A DNA stretch of 64,000 bases from Sphingosinicella sp942492965 (GCA_942492965.1 OW818656.1:3100001-3164000), one strand, 5' to 3'; positions 32,822 through 42,497 are shown, numbered from the stretch's first letter. Notes: generated by a model not told the origin, from the sequence alone. Translations and numbers: made by a program.

Positions 32822-34036
32822 ATGAAGCAGAGCGCGATCATCGCTGGTGTCGGAATGACCCGCTTCGGCAAGCATCTGGATCGCAGCCTGTCCAGCCTCG
32901 CGCACGAGGCGATCGGCGAGGCCCTCAAGGATGCGAACGTTGAGGCGCGCGAGATCGAGGCGGCATGGGCGGGGAATGCCGCCGCGCCGCTCGTGACCGG
33001 GCAGGCGTGCATCGCGGGGCAGGCGATCCTGCGCGGCATGGGCATCGGGCGTATTCCGGTTGTGAACGTAGAAAATGCCTGCGCCACGGCCTCCACGGCG
33101 TTCCAGCAGGCGTGCACGATGGTGACGCTCGGCGTTTATGACGTGGTGCTGGCGTTCGGTGTCGAGAAATTGTTCCACGAAGACAAAGCGAAGAGCTTCG
33201 CCGTGTTCCTTGGCGCCGTTGACGTCGAGAGGCCGGAGGAGCTTTACGCTTATGTCGATGGTGATCGCCCAGCGAGCGATGAGCCGGGCCGGCAGCGCTC
33301 GCTGTTCATGGACATTTATGCCCGCATGGCGCGCGATTACAGCGCGCGCAGCGGCGCGACGGCGCGTCATTTCGCCGAGGTCTCGGCGAAGAATTCGCTG
33401 CACGGCAGCCTCAACCCGCGCGCGCAGTTTCGTGATGTGATGGATGCGGATGCGGTGCTGGCGGCGCCCATGATCTCGGCGCCGCTGACGTTGCCGATGT
33501 GCTCGCCGCTCGGCGACGGCGCGGCGGCGGCGGTGATCGTGTCGCCGAAGTTCGCGCGCGAACGTGGGATCGCCGATCCGGTACATGTGCGCAGCTCGCT
33601 GATCGCCAGTGCTTTCGAGCCTGCGCCGGGTGCGCCGGGGATCACCGAATGGGCGGCGGGCGAGGCTTATGCGATGGCGGGAATCGCGGCCGAGGATATC
33701 GACTGTGTCGAGCTTCACGATGCGACGTCGCCTGCCGAGCTGATGTATTACGAATATCTCGGGCTGTGTCCGCGCAATGAAGGCGTGGCGCTGCTCGAAA
33801 GCGGCGCGACGGCGCTTGGTGGGCGGGTGCCTGTGAACACGTCGGGCGGGCTTGTTCGCAAGGGGCATCCGATCGGCGCTACCGGACTTGCGCAAGTATA
33901 TGAACTAACCGAGCAGCTTCGCGGTCGTGCTGGTGCGCGGCAGGTGGAGGGGGCGCGGCTTGCGGTTGCGGAGAATGGCGGCGGGTTCCTTGGGCGGGAT
34001 GCGGCGGCGCTGGTGATGACGGTGCTGTCGCGGTGA
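32822..34036 (+). CDS. Thiolase, SCPx/acetyl-CoA acetyltransferase-like
   Basis: 404 residues from ATG 32822, with AAGGGG five bases upstream. The nucleophilic Cys is Cys87 in VENACATAS, the first His lies in ELHDATSPAE and the second in GHPIGATG. The second catalytic Cys of degradative thiolases is absent: the C-terminal block reads AENGGGFLG, as in SCPx-type thiolases used for branched or sterol side-chain CoA esters. It likely cleaves a 3-ketoacyl-CoA. It is coupled to the following ligase by a GTGA overlap (34033-34036). Confidence 0.88.
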   Translation: MKQSAIIAGVGMTRFGKHLDRSLSSLAHEAIGEALKDANVEAREIEAAWAGNAAAPLVTGQACIAGQAILRGMGIGRIPVVNVENACATASTAFQQACTMVTLGVYDVVLAFGVEKLFHEDKAKSFAVFLGAVDVERPEELYAYVDGDRPASDEPGRQRSLFMDIYARMARDYSARSGATARHFAEVSAKNSLHGSLNPRAQFRDVMDADAVLAAPMISAPLTLPMCSPLGDGAAAAVIVSPKFARERGIADPVHVRSSLIASAFEPAPGAPGITEWAAGEAYAMAGIAAEDIDCVELHDATSPAELMYYEYLGLCPRNEGVALLESGATALGGRVPVNTSGGLVRKGHPIGATGLAQVYELTEQLRGRAGARQVEGARLAVAENGGGFLGRDAAALVMTVLSR

Positions 34037-35661
34037 GCGAAGTACACGCCTTGCGCACGCCCGTGCAGATGCTCCGCGCCGGCGCGGAGGTGCGCGACGG
34101 GGCGATGCTGACGTTCGTCGATATCGGGCCGGACGGACGCTTCGCCGAGGAGACGCGGAGCTACGGTGAACTGCTGGCGAACGGCGCGCGCATCGCGGGT
34201 GCGCTCGCGGGCGAAGGCATGAAGCCGGGCGACAGCTTCGCGCTTGTGATGCCGAACCATCCCGAGTTCGTGGATGCGATGATCGGCTCCGAACTTGCCG
34301 CGACGATTTTCGTGCCGATCGACCCGAGAACGCGCGGCGCGCGGCTGGCGTTCATGCTGCGCTTCGCCGGATGCCGTGGCGCGATCGTGGCGCCCGAAGC
34401 CCTGCCCGCGCTCGCGGAGGTGATCGCCGACGTGCCCGATCTCGGCTGGGTCTGGGTGCTGGGAGATACATCGCAGCCTTTGCCCGGTGTCCGGGTCGCG
34501 ACGCTTTCGCAGGTGCTTGCCGGGGCAGGCGCAGTGCCCGCCGATCCGGGCACCGACCTCGCGCGGCCGATGCAGATGCTCTACACGTCCGGCACCACGG
34601 GCGACCCCAAGGCGATCCTGGCGCCCTACGCGCGCTATGCCGCGGTTTCCACGTTCGGGCCGCTGCTCCAGGTGCGCGGCGACGACAAGCTTTATACGGG
34701 GCTCTCCTTCACGCACGCGAACGCGCAGCTCATCACGCTCGGCAACGCGCTTGCGATGCAGCTTCCGCTGGTGATCAGCCGACGCTTTTCGAAGTCGCGG
34801 CTCTGGGAAATCCTGGGGCATTACGGCTGCACGGTGTTCAACCTGCTCGGCGGGATGGCGGTGGCGATCTACGCGGAACCGCCGTCGCCGCGCGACCGGG
34901 CGCACAAGGTGCGGATGGTGCTGAGCGCGGGGATGCCGCCTGCGATGTGGCGGGATTTCGAGACGCGGTTCGGGGTGGAGGTGCTGGAGTTCTTCGGGGC
35001 GGCGGAAGGCGGGCTCACCATCAACCTGCCGGGGGTCGGGCCTGTCGGCTCGATCGGGAAACCGCCCGCTGGTACGATTTGCGCGATCCTTGACGAAGAC
35101 GACCGGGACTGCGCGCCCGGGGTTCTGGGGGAGATGTGCTTTCGGCCCGAAGGGGGCGATACGCCTGCGGTCGAGTATTTCCGCAATCCAGAGGCATCGG
35201 CGGCGAAGACGCGGGGCGGCTGGTTCCGTACCGGCGACATCGGCTACAAGGACGCGGACGGCTGGGTGTTCTTCTCCCACCGCGCGGGCGACGCGATCCG
35301 GCGCAACGGGGATTTCGTGAACGCCGTGCAGATCGAGGCGGAGATCGCGGCGATGGAGGGCGTGGGGGATGTTCACGTCTACGGCGCGGCGACGGCGGAG
35401 AATGCCCCGGGCGAGAAAGAGGTCGTCGCGGCGATCGTGCCCGCCGGGGACTTCGACCCGCTCTGCGTCTTCACGCACTGCCGGGAGCGGATCGGTTCGG
35501 CGTCGATGCCCTCGCTGGTGCAGGTCGTCAGCGAAATTCCGAAAACCGCCTCTGAAAAACCGCAGGCCCGGCATCTCATCACGATGCTCGGCGCGCCCGA
35601 TGCGGTAATCTTCGGCCCATCGGGACCCACCACAATCACTTTGGGGAGAGCGACGCAATGA
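34033..35661 (+). CDS. AMP-binding acyl-CoA synthetase, CaiC-like
   Basis: 542 residues, GTG start coupled to the thiolase. ANL fold with P-loop LYTSGTTGDPKAIL (about residue 185), FFGAAEGG in the A5 region and GWFRTGDIGYKDADG at the hinge. It is most like CaiC/crotonobetaine-CoA ligase relatives, used widely for steroid-, terpene- and aromatic-acid activation in sphingomonads. It should form the CoA ester that feeds the dehydrogenase and thiolase. Its stop overlaps the start of the next gene (ATGA). Confidence 0.88.
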   Translation: MSEVHALRTPVQMLRAGAEVRDGAMLTFVDIGPDGRFAEETRSYGELLANGARIAGALAGEGMKPGDSFALVMPNHPEFVDAMIGSELAATIFVPIDPRTRGARLAFMLRFAGCRGAIVAPEALPALAEVIADVPDLGWVWVLGDTSQPLPGVRVATLSQVLAGAGAVPADPGTDLARPMQMLYTSGTTGDPKAILAPYARYAAVSTFGPLLQVRGDDKLYTGLSFTHANAQLITLGNALAMQLPLVISRRFSKSRLWEILGHYGCTVFNLLGGMAVAIYAEPPSPRDRAHKVRMVLSAGMPPAMWRDFETRFGVEVLEFFGAAEGGLTINLPGVGPVGSIGKPPAGTICAILDEDDRDCAPGVLGEMCFRPEGGDTPAVEYFRNPEASAAKTRGGWFRTGDIGYKDADGWVFFSHRAGDAIRRNGDFVNAVQIEAEIAAMEGVGDVHVYGAATAENAPGEKEVVAAIVPAGDFDPLCVFTHCRERIGSASMPSLVQVVSEIPKTASEKPQARHLITMLGAPDAVIFGPSGPTTITLGRATQ

Positions 35662-36767
35662 GCGCACCTGTTATCGTCTACGGCGCCAGTGGCTACACCG
35701 GCAAACTGATCTCCTGGCATCTGGCGGAAGCGGGCATCCCGTTCATCGCCGCCGGGCGCGACCAGAAGCGGCTTGAAGAGCAGATGGCGCGCGTGCCGGA
35801 ACTGAAGGGCGCGAACTTCGAATGTCGCGCGGTTTCGCACGACACGGCGTCGCTGGCGGATCTCTTCGCGGGCGCCAAGGTCGTCTACAACGTCACCGGG
35901 CCGTTCATGCAGCTCGGCGATCCCGTGGTGCAGGCGTGCCTGGAAGCCGGGTGCCACTATATGGACACCACCGGCGAGGCGGACTGGATGCGCCACGTGC
36001 GCGAGACCTACGGCGCGAAATTCGCCGCGAGGGGCCTGCTGGTTGCGCCCGCCACCTCCTACATGTGGGCGGCGGGGAATATCGCCGCCGAGATCGCGCT
36101 CGAAACCCCCGGCATCGACTCGCTCGATATCCTCTATCTGGCGGATTCAGCGACGAGCGTTGCCTCCACAAAGTCGTTCCTGCGCATGTGCACGCGGGCG
36201 CAATATTACATCGAGCACCGCAAGCTCGTGGAATGGCCAATGGCGACGTCCTACCTCGTGAAGGCGCCGGATTCGCACCGGCTGTTCCGGGGGCTGCCCT
36301 GGTCGGGCGGCGGCGAGCCGGTGTGGTACGAGGGCGATGCCCGCGTCAGCAACTGTTCGACGCTCGTCGGCTTCCGCAGCCAGGCGATGTTCGACGCGGT
36401 GATCGCGACGCTGGAAAAGTTCGAAAAGGAATACAGCCACCTGCCCGACGCGGAGCAGGAGCGCATCTGCAATGAACTCGGCGGGCAATTGACGCAGGTG
36501 GAGCCTGACCGCGAGAACCCGGACGTCAACCGATCGGTGATCTCGTGCATCGGGCGCGGCAACACCGCAGGCGTTTCGGTGATCCTGCGCGGCAATTCGC
36601 CGTACATCCAGACGGGTCTGCTGGCGGCGGAAGCCTGCCGCCGCATCCTGCGCGGACAACTACTCGCCGCAGGCTTCCAGTCTCCGGCCAAGGCTTTCGG
36701 CGCCCGCACCATCCTGAACGTATGGGCGGAGCATGGGTATCACACGTGGGAGGCGCAGGCGACGTGA
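35658..36767 (+). CDS. Saccharopine dehydrogenase-like NAD(P)-binding protein
   Basis: 369 residues. The N-terminal Rossmann motif is VYGASGYTGKL, and the following NVTGPFMQLGDPVVQACLEAGCHYMDTTGE block is typical of the saccharopine-dehydrogenase-like/trans-acting enoyl reductase group. Members in catabolic clusters are mostly uncharacterised, so it may be a reductase or a lyase-like protein rather than a lysine enzyme. The C-terminal half is unlike true saccharopine dehydrogenase. It is coupled to the ligase by ATGA and ends the first part of the AraC-linked unit. Confidence 0.75.
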   Translation: MSAPVIVYGASGYTGKLISWHLAEAGIPFIAAGRDQKRLEEQMARVPELKGANFECRAVSHDTASLADLFAGAKVVYNVTGPFMQLGDPVVQACLEAGCHYMDTTGEADWMRHVRETYGAKFAARGLLVAPATSYMWAAGNIAAEIALETPGIDSLDILYLADSATSVASTKSFLRMCTRAQYYIEHRKLVEWPMATSYLVKAPDSHRLFRGLPWSGGGEPVWYEGDARVSNCSTLVGFRSQAMFDAVIATLEKFEKEYSHLPDAEQERICNELGGQLTQVEPDRENPDVNRSVISCIGRGNTAGVSVILRGNSPYIQTGLLAAEACRRILRGQLLAAGFQSPAKAFGARTILNVWAEHGYHTWEAQAT

Positions 36768-36889
36768 TCGCAAGGCGCGGCAACGCGCGGGGCTGAAGCC
36801 CCACAGACTATCACAGAGGTTAGAGCCCGCCGGACGCTTCGGCGGGGACAGACGGGTTTTGTCCGCACAAACGATCAGGGGAGGATCAT

Positions 36890-39469
36890 ATGGACAGGAA
36901 AATGGAAACGACGCGGATCATGGCATTGCTGCTTTCGACAGCAATGGCCGCGCCGGCATTCGCACAGGACGCCGCCACAGAGGTTTCGGGCGGTCTTGAG
37001 GAGATTGTCGTCACCGCGCAGAAGCGCAGCCAGAACCTTCAGGACGTGCCGGTCGCCGTATCGGCGTTCACCGGCGACGATCTCGCGGCGCGCGGCGTTT
37101 CGGAAACGTCCGACCTGATGGGCACGATGCCCAACCTTCAGGTGACGACGCCCTACGGCAAGACGCAGCCGAACTTCTCGCTGCGCGGCATCTCGGTGGC
37201 TAACGAATTCACCGCCTCCACCGCATCGCCCGTGGGCGTTTATGTGGACGAGGTCTACCAGAGCTTCCGCGCCAGCCACGGCCAGCAGCTTTACGATCTC
37301 GACCGCGTCGAGGTGTTGCGCGGCCCGCAGGGCACGCTCTACGGGCGCAACACGACCGGCGGCGCGATCAGCTTCTTCACGAAGCGCCCCGATCTCGACG
37401 GGACGGACGGCTATCTGACGCTCGGCTACGGCAATTACGACACCAAGTCTGCCGAAGCCGCGTTCGAGGCGACGCTCATTCCCGACGTGCTCGGCATCCG
37501 CTTCGCCGGAACCCGATCCAAGGGCGACGGCTTCATGTTCAACCCGATCCAGGATCGCGACGTCGCCACGACGGATTCGATCGCGGGCCGCATCACCGTG
37601 CGCTTCAAGCCGACCGACGCGCTTGATATCACGGTGAAGGGCTATGCCTCCAAGGACGATCCGTGGGCGGCGCTCGCCTATTCGCAGGGCCAGCTTTCGG
37701 GCGGGCGCGATGCGCTCGGCTATTCGCGCTACGATCCGCAGGCGGCGCTCGGCGGGCGTTTGCTGAAGCGCAACGAAGTGGCCTCCGACACGGGCGGCAA
37801 ATACTACAGCTCTTCCAAGGGTCTCGCGCTCACGATCGCCTACGATGTCAGCGACGAACTGACGCTGACCTCGATCACGGGCTACGACAAGGGCAAGTAC
37901 CGGAATTCGCCGTTCGACTGCGACGGTTCCCCGAACGATCTCTGCTCGCTGCGCTATTATTCCAAGAGCGAGAACTTCAACCAGGATCTGCGCCTGACCT
38001 ACGACGGCGACAGGATCAGCGTGGTCGGCGGGCTCTATTACGGCCGGGACAAGGTGGACACCCACAACGAGGTCGACTTCTTCGGTGTCCTGCGTCCGAT
38101 CCTGCTGGGCGCGGGTTTGCCGGGCACCTACAGCAACCCGGCGATCGCGACGCCGGATTCGATCGGCATCCTGCCAGCGTTCGCGCTCGACCCGACGCTT
38201 GCGCCTTCGGACCCCGGCTTCTGCGCGCCGGTGAACGTCAACCCGACCGGGTTCCTCGATGCGCGTTCGCTCGTCGCGCTGCTTACCGACATCGCCGTCG
38301 ATAACAGCGGCGGCGGCGGTTTCGGCGGGGCATTTTCCGCAGCGTGCCGCGCGGCGGGGGCGCCGCCGTTCAGCCCGATTCTCGGCGATCAATATTATTC
38401 GATCACGCGGCCATCAAAGGCGATCTACGGCGACGTCAGCTTCGACGTGACCGACCAGCTGAACATCAGCGTCGGGCTTCGCTACACGATGGACAAGGTG
38501 AAATATTCGAACGGGCGCACGATCCTTTATGATCTTGCGGGCAACAACATCGTGGCGAGCACGATCCCGTACAGCTTCCCTTACGACCCGAGTCTGCCCG
38601 CGGTGAGCCAGCGCGAGAAGGCGAACCGGCTGACCGGGCGCATCAACGTGAGCTATGATTTCACCGACGATATCATGGGCTATGTGAACTACAGCCGCGG
38701 CTACAGGAGCGGCAGCTTCAACGGCCTCGCCTATCAGGGCACAAATCAGGTCTATTACATCCAGCCCGAGAAGGTGAATGCCTACGAAGGCGGCCTGAAG
38801 ACGCGCCTGTTCGATCGCAGCGTGCAGCTCAATCTCGCGGGCTTCTATTACGACTATTCGAACCACCAGGTGACGCAGGTGATCGGCGCCACCACCTTCA
38901 CGCGCAGCGCCAACGGGCGGCTTTACGGCGGCGAGGCGGAGCTGGCGTGGCAGGCGCTCGACACGCTGCGCTTCGATGCTTCGCTCGGCCTCCTCAACAG
39001 CAAATACAAGGGCAACACGCTCGATCCCACCGACCCGAGCAGCCCGACGCGAAACGTGAACGGCAATCCGTTCCCGAACGCGCCCGAGATCACGTTCTCG
39101 GCCGGGTTCGACTGGGATGTCGCGGAGATCGGGAACGGCACGCTGACGCTGCGCGGTGACACGTCCTACATGGGCAAATATTATTTCGACCCGTTCAAGG
39201 ACTACGGCCAGTCGCCGTGCGACACGCCCGCAGCCGGTTCCAACATCCTGCAGGCCGGCCCCGCCATCGCCTGCGGCAATCCCGGCTACTGGCTGTTCAA
39301 CAGCCGCCTGACATACGACATGGAAAACGTGTCCATCAGCGTGTGGGGCAAGAACCTGACCAACAAGTTCTACTATACCTACGGGCTCAACATCGACGTG
39401 TTCGGCCTGGATTACCTGAACCGTGGATCGCCGCGTACCTACGGCGTCGAAGTCACGGCGCGGTTCTGA
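36890..39469 (+). CDS. TonB-dependent receptor
   Basis: 859 residues, larger than the two upstream receptors because of long barrel loops. Signal peptide to about residue 25 (ends PAFAQD), TonB box EEIVVTAQKR, plug motif VLRGPQGTLYGRNTTGGAIS, barrel ending YGVEVTARF. GGGGAGG lies just before ATG 36890. Two Cys-containing inserts (around CDGSPNDLCS and residues 440-485) suggest extracellular loops stabilised by disulphides. It lies after the beta-oxidation genes and before the SDR gene, so it probably imports the cluster's growth substrate. A 122-base gap with GC-rich hairpins (GGGGCT...AGCCCC near 36790) separates it from the preceding gene. Confidence 0.92.
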   Translation: MDRKMETTRIMALLLSTAMAAPAFAQDAATEVSGGLEEIVVTAQKRSQNLQDVPVAVSAFTGDDLAARGVSETSDLMGTMPNLQVTTPYGKTQPNFSLRGISVANEFTASTASPVGVYVDEVYQSFRASHGQQLYDLDRVEVLRGPQGTLYGRNTTGGAISFFTKRPDLDGTDGYLTLGYGNYDTKSAEAAFEATLIPDVLGIRFAGTRSKGDGFMFNPIQDRDVATTDSIAGRITVRFKPTDALDITVKGYASKDDPWAALAYSQGQLSGGRDALGYSRYDPQAALGGRLLKRNEVASDTGGKYYSSSKGLALTIAYDVSDELTLTSITGYDKGKYRNSPFDCDGSPNDLCSLRYYSKSENFNQDLRLTYDGDRISVVGGLYYGRDKVDTHNEVDFFGVLRPILLGAGLPGTYSNPAIATPDSIGILPAFALDPTLAPSDPGFCAPVNVNPTGFLDARSLVALLTDIAVDNSGGGGFGGAFSAACRAAGAPPFSPILGDQYYSITRPSKAIYGDVSFDVTDQLNISVGLRYTMDKVKYSNGRTILYDLAGNNIVASTIPYSFPYDPSLPAVSQREKANRLTGRINVSYDFTDDIMGYVNYSRGYRSGSFNGLAYQGTNQVYYIQPEKVNAYEGGLKTRLFDRSVQLNLAGFYYDYSNHQVTQVIGATTFTRSANGRLYGGEAELAWQALDTLRFDASLGLLNSKYKGNTLDPTDPSSPTRNVNGNPFPNAPEITFSAGFDWDVAEIGNGTLTLRGDTSYMGKYYFDPFKDYGQSPCDTPAAGSNILQAGPAIACGNPGYWLFNSRLTYDMENVSISVWGKNLTNKFYYTYGLNIDVFGLDYLNRGSPRTYGVEVTARF

Positions 39470-39483
39470 GAGCGGAGGCGGTC

Positions 39484-40257
39484 ATGCGGCGTTTCGAAGG
39501 CAAGGTCGTCGTCATCACCGGCGGAGCGCGGGGCATCGGCCTCGCCTCCGCCGAGCGGTTCGCGCGCGAGGGCGCGGTGGTTATCATCACCGACGTGCTC
39601 GCGGGCGAGGTCGAGGCGCAGGCAGCGCGGCTTTCGGGCGAGGGCCTGGCCGTTGAGGCGGCGGTGCAGGATGTGACGCGCGAGGCGGACTGGGACCGGC
39701 TCGTCGCGGATGTGATCCATCGGCATGGCCGCCTCGACGTGCTGGTGAACAATGCGGGGATCGCGCGTATCGCGTCTGTGGAAGACACCACGCTTGCCGA
39801 TTGGCGGCTAACCATGGCGGTGAACGTGGAGGGCGTGTTCCTTGGCACCAAGGCCGCGATCGGCGCGATGAAGGAGAAGGGCGGGTCGATCATCAACGTC
39901 GCCTCGATCGCGGGCAATGTCGGGGAGCCGCTGCTGGCGGCGTATAATGCTTCGAAGGGCGCGGTGAAGCTGCTGACGCGCAACGCGGCGCTGCACTGCG
40001 CGCGGAAGGCTTATCCGATCCGTGTCAACTCGATGCATCCGGGCTATACCGAGACGCTACTGGTTTCGGACGCCATCGGATCGATGCCTGCCGACGAAGG
40101 CGCGGCGTTCGCCGCCGAGACGCTGGCGCGCATCCCGATCGGGCGCTTTGCCGTACCTGACGAAATCGCGGGGCCGATCCTGTTTCTCGCCAGCGACGAT
40201 GCGCGGTACATGACGGGAAGCGAACTCATCGTGGACGGAGGGTACACGGCGGCATGA
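39484..40257 (+). CDS. SDR-family oxidoreductase
   Basis: 257 residues from ATG 39484, preceded by GGAGG at a 5-base spacing; long in-frame codons upstream are an overlap with the receptor gene and are not coding. Classical SDR: cofactor motif TGGARGIG (12-19), NNAG (89-92) and catalytic Ser141, Tyr154, Lys158. Asp at position 37 (ITDVL) favours NAD over NADP. It probably oxidises a secondary alcohol of the cluster's substrate, as hydroxysteroid dehydrogenases do. Its stop overlaps the DUF3237 start. Confidence 0.9.
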   Translation: MRRFEGKVVVITGGARGIGLASAERFAREGAVVIITDVLAGEVEAQAARLSGEGLAVEAAVQDVTREADWDRLVADVIHRHGRLDVLVNNAGIARIASVEDTTLADWRLTMAVNVEGVFLGTKAAIGAMKEKGGSIINVASIAGNVGEPLLAAYNASKGAVKLLTRNAALHCARKAYPIRVNSMHPGYTETLLVSDAIGSMPADEGAAFAAETLARIPIGRFAVPDEIAGPILFLASDDARYMTGSELIVDGGYTAA

Positions 40258-40721
40258 CCGAGCTTCGATACCGGCACATTTATGACGCGGACATCGCGCT
40301 TACGGCGCCCATCACGATCGGCGCGACGCCCAGCGGGCAGCGTGCGATCTTTCCGGTGGGCGGCGGTACGCTGAAAGGCGAGCGCATCAATGGCCGCTTC
40401 GTGCCGCCGGGGGGTGACTGGGCGCTGGTGCGCAGCGACGGTTCGATTGCGCTCGACGTGCGCGCGACGGTGGAAACCGATGACGGCGCGTTTGTCTATC
40501 TGACCTACACGGGGCGCATCGTTGCCGATCCGGCCTTGCTGCCTGCTGTGCTGGACGTGGCGAGCGCGGCGCCTGTCGATCCGTCGCGCTATTATTTCCG
40601 TACGCTCGTTCTCTTCGAAACCGGCAGTCCGGCGTATGCGTGGCTGAACGGCATCTGCGCGGTTGGGATCGGCAGCACGGGGAACGGCGGCGTGCAGTAC
40701 CGCACCTACGAAATACTCTGA
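40254..40721 (+). CDS. DUF3237 protein
   Basis: 155 residues, mainly beta-strand, matching DUF3237 (UPF0311) with the family's GGTLKGERINGRFVPPGGDW block. There is no signal peptide. The function of the family is not established; members are often found in degradation clusters next to SDR and CoA genes. The gene is coupled to the SDR by an ATGA overlap, and a 12-base gap separates it from the membrane-protein gene after it. Confidence 0.8.
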   Translation: MTELRYRHIYDADIALTAPITIGATPSGQRAIFPVGGGTLKGERINGRFVPPGGDWALVRSDGSIALDVRATVETDDGAFVYLTYTGRIVADPALLPAVLDVASAAPVDPSRYYFRTLVLFETGSPAYAWLNGICAVGIGSTGNGGVQYRTYEIL

Positions 40722-40733
40722 GGGGAGGGCGAG

Positions 40734-41507
40734 ATGGCGACGACGGCAATCGGCGGAGCGGAGGCGGCGCGGGAGCCGGTGCCGGCGTGGGCGCGCTTCA
40801 TGCTGTGGATTCACGCGCACCTGATCTTCGAGGCGAAGGGCAGCCCGCGCATCAAGGTCGCCACCGCGGTGAACCTGCACAAGATCTTCACGGTGTTCAT
40901 CATCTTCGCGATGATGCGCGTGACGGGCAATTTCAGCGATGCGGCGTGGGTCTATCTCGCGCTGCACGGCTGCTACGGCTATTGCTGGCTGATCAAGGAT
41001 CTCGGTTTTCGCGACCATCAGCTCGACCGCACGACGGCGTGGTGGGGCGCGGTCAATATGTATGTGATGCTGGTGGCGTGGTACTGGCTGATCCCGTGGC
41101 TGTTCCTGTCGCGGCACATCGATCCTTCGGGGCCGCTGCTTGCCGCCGCGATCGCGCTCCATACGCTCGGCGTCGTCACCATGATCGCAGCGGACGGCCA
41201 GCGGCACTTCACGCTGAAGTATCGCTCCGGGCTCTTCACCGGCGGGCTTTATGCGTACACGCGCAATCCCAATTATCTCGGCGAGATCATGATCTATTCG
41301 GCCTATGCGCTGCTCGCGCAGCACTGGATCGCGTGGGCCATCGTGATCTACGCGACCGTCTCCACCTTCCTGCCGCGCATGTACCAGAAGGACCACGCGA
41401 TCTCGCGCCATCCGGGCTGGGCGGACTATAAGGCGAAGACGGGGCTGCTGATCCCGTGGGGCCTGCTGAACGGCCGCGCGCTCGCCGACCGCTTTCGGAA
41501 ATCATAG
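40734..41507 (+). CDS. DUF1295/isoprenylcysteine methyltransferase-like membrane protein
   Basis: 257 residues with about five to six hydrophobic helices. The C-terminal motif GLYAYTRNPNYLGEIMIYSAYALL is the signature of the ICMT/DUF1295/steroid 5-alpha-reductase-like membrane group; RNPNYLGE binds the nucleotide cofactor or SAM in relatives. It could be a methyltransferase or a reductase of a hydrophobic substrate; sequence alone does not decide. It lies 12 bases after DUF3237 and 12 before the AcuI-like gene, in one operon with GGGAGG before its start. Confidence 0.75.
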   Translation: MATTAIGGAEAAREPVPAWARFMLWIHAHLIFEAKGSPRIKVATAVNLHKIFTVFIIFAMMRVTGNFSDAAWVYLALHGCYGYCWLIKDLGFRDHQLDRTTAWWGAVNMYVMLVAWYWLIPWLFLSRHIDPSGPLLAAAIALHTLGVVTMIAADGQRHFTLKYRSGLFTGGLYAYTRNPNYLGEIMIYSAYALLAQHWIAWAIVIYATVSTFLPRMYQKDHAISRHPGWADYKAKTGLLIPWGLLNGRALADRFRKS

Positions 41508-41519
41508 GAGTTTCGCCGC

Positions 41520-42497
41520 ATGTTCAAGGCCATCATCATCGACAAGACCGACGCCGGGCAGGCGGCACGGATCGACACGCTGGACGACAGCGATCTGCCT
41601 GCGGGGAACGTGACGGTTCGCGTCGAGTATTCCACGGTGAACTTCAAGGACGGGCTTGCCATCACGGGCGCCATTCCGCTGATCCAGAGCTTTCCGATGG
41701 TGCCGGGCATCGACTTCGCGGGTGTCGTCGAGGCGAGCGACCATGCCGAATGGATGCCGGGTGACCGCGTGGTGCTGAACGGCTGGGGCGTCGGCGAGCG
41801 GCACTGGGGCGGGCTTGCGGGCAAGGCGCGCGTGGATGGGGACTGGCTGGTGCGGCTGCCGGATGCGTTCACGACGCGGCAGGCGATGGCGATCGGCACG
41901 GCGGGCTATGCTGCGATGCTGTGCGTGCTCAGGCTCGAGAAGCTGGGCGTGAAGCCGGGGGACGGCGAGGTCATCGTGACGGGCGCGAGCGGCGGGGTCG
42001 GGAGTGTCGCTATCGCGGTGCTTTCGAAGCTCGGCTACCGCGTCGCCGCCTCCACGGGCAGGCCCGAGGGCGCGGATTATCTGAAGGCGCTCGGCGCGGC
42101 GGAGATCATCGACCGCAATACGCTTGCCGAGCCGGGTGGGCCGATGCAGGCGGAGCGCTGGGCAGGCGCGATCGATACGGTGGGGAGCCACACGCTCGTC
42201 AACGTCTGCGCGCAGATGCGCTACGGCGGTATCGTCGCGGCGACGGGCCTCGCGCAGGGCATCGACCTTCCCGCGACGCTCTATCCGTTCATCCTGCGCA
42301 ACGTGACGCTGTCGGGTGTCGATAGCGTGATGGCGCCGCGCGGGGATCGGGTGGAGGCGTGGAGTCGGCTCGCCCGCGATCTCGATCCCGCGAAGCTCGA
42401 AAGCATGATCCGCGAGATCGCGCTCGAAGATGTCATTCCCTCGGCGGGGGACATTCTTCAGGGCAAGGTGCGCGGGCGCATTGTCGTGGCGCTTTAG
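41520..42497 (+). CDS. acuI: Acrylyl-CoA reductase AcuI/YhdH-type oxidoreductase
   Basis: 325 residues, medium-chain dehydrogenase/reductase without zinc ligands. Typical AcuI/YhdH features: NFKDGLA near residue 40, VPGIDFAGVVE, GWGVGERHWGG and the cofactor loop TGASGGVGSVA near residue 150. AcuI reduces acryloyl-CoA to propionyl-CoA with NADPH. In this cluster it may reduce an enoyl-CoA or detoxify acryloyl-CoA formed by beta-oxidation. AGGAG precedes the ATG. Its TAG stop overlaps the convergent aldolase stop by four bases, so there is no room for a terminator. Confidence 0.87.
   Translation: MFKAIIIDKTDAGQAARIDTLDDSDLPAGNVTVRVEYSTVNFKDGLAITGAIPLIQSFPMVPGIDFAGVVEASDHAEWMPGDRVVLNGWGVGERHWGGLAGKARVDGDWLVRLPDAFTTRQAMAIGTAGYAAMLCVLRLEKLGVKPGDGEVIVTGASGGVGSVAIAVLSKLGYRVAASTGRPEGADYLKALGAAEIIDRNTLAEPGGPMQAERWAGAIDTVGSHTLVNVCAQMRYGGIVAATGLAQGIDLPATLYPFILRNVTLSGVDSVMAPRGDRVEAWSRLARDLDPAKLESMIREIALEDVIPSAGDILQGKVRGRIVVAL

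Noticed and set aside
36768..36889. GC-rich hairpins before the TonB receptor as a terminator or riboswitch
   Set aside because: The stems are short and no T-run follows; no known riboswitch pattern is visible.
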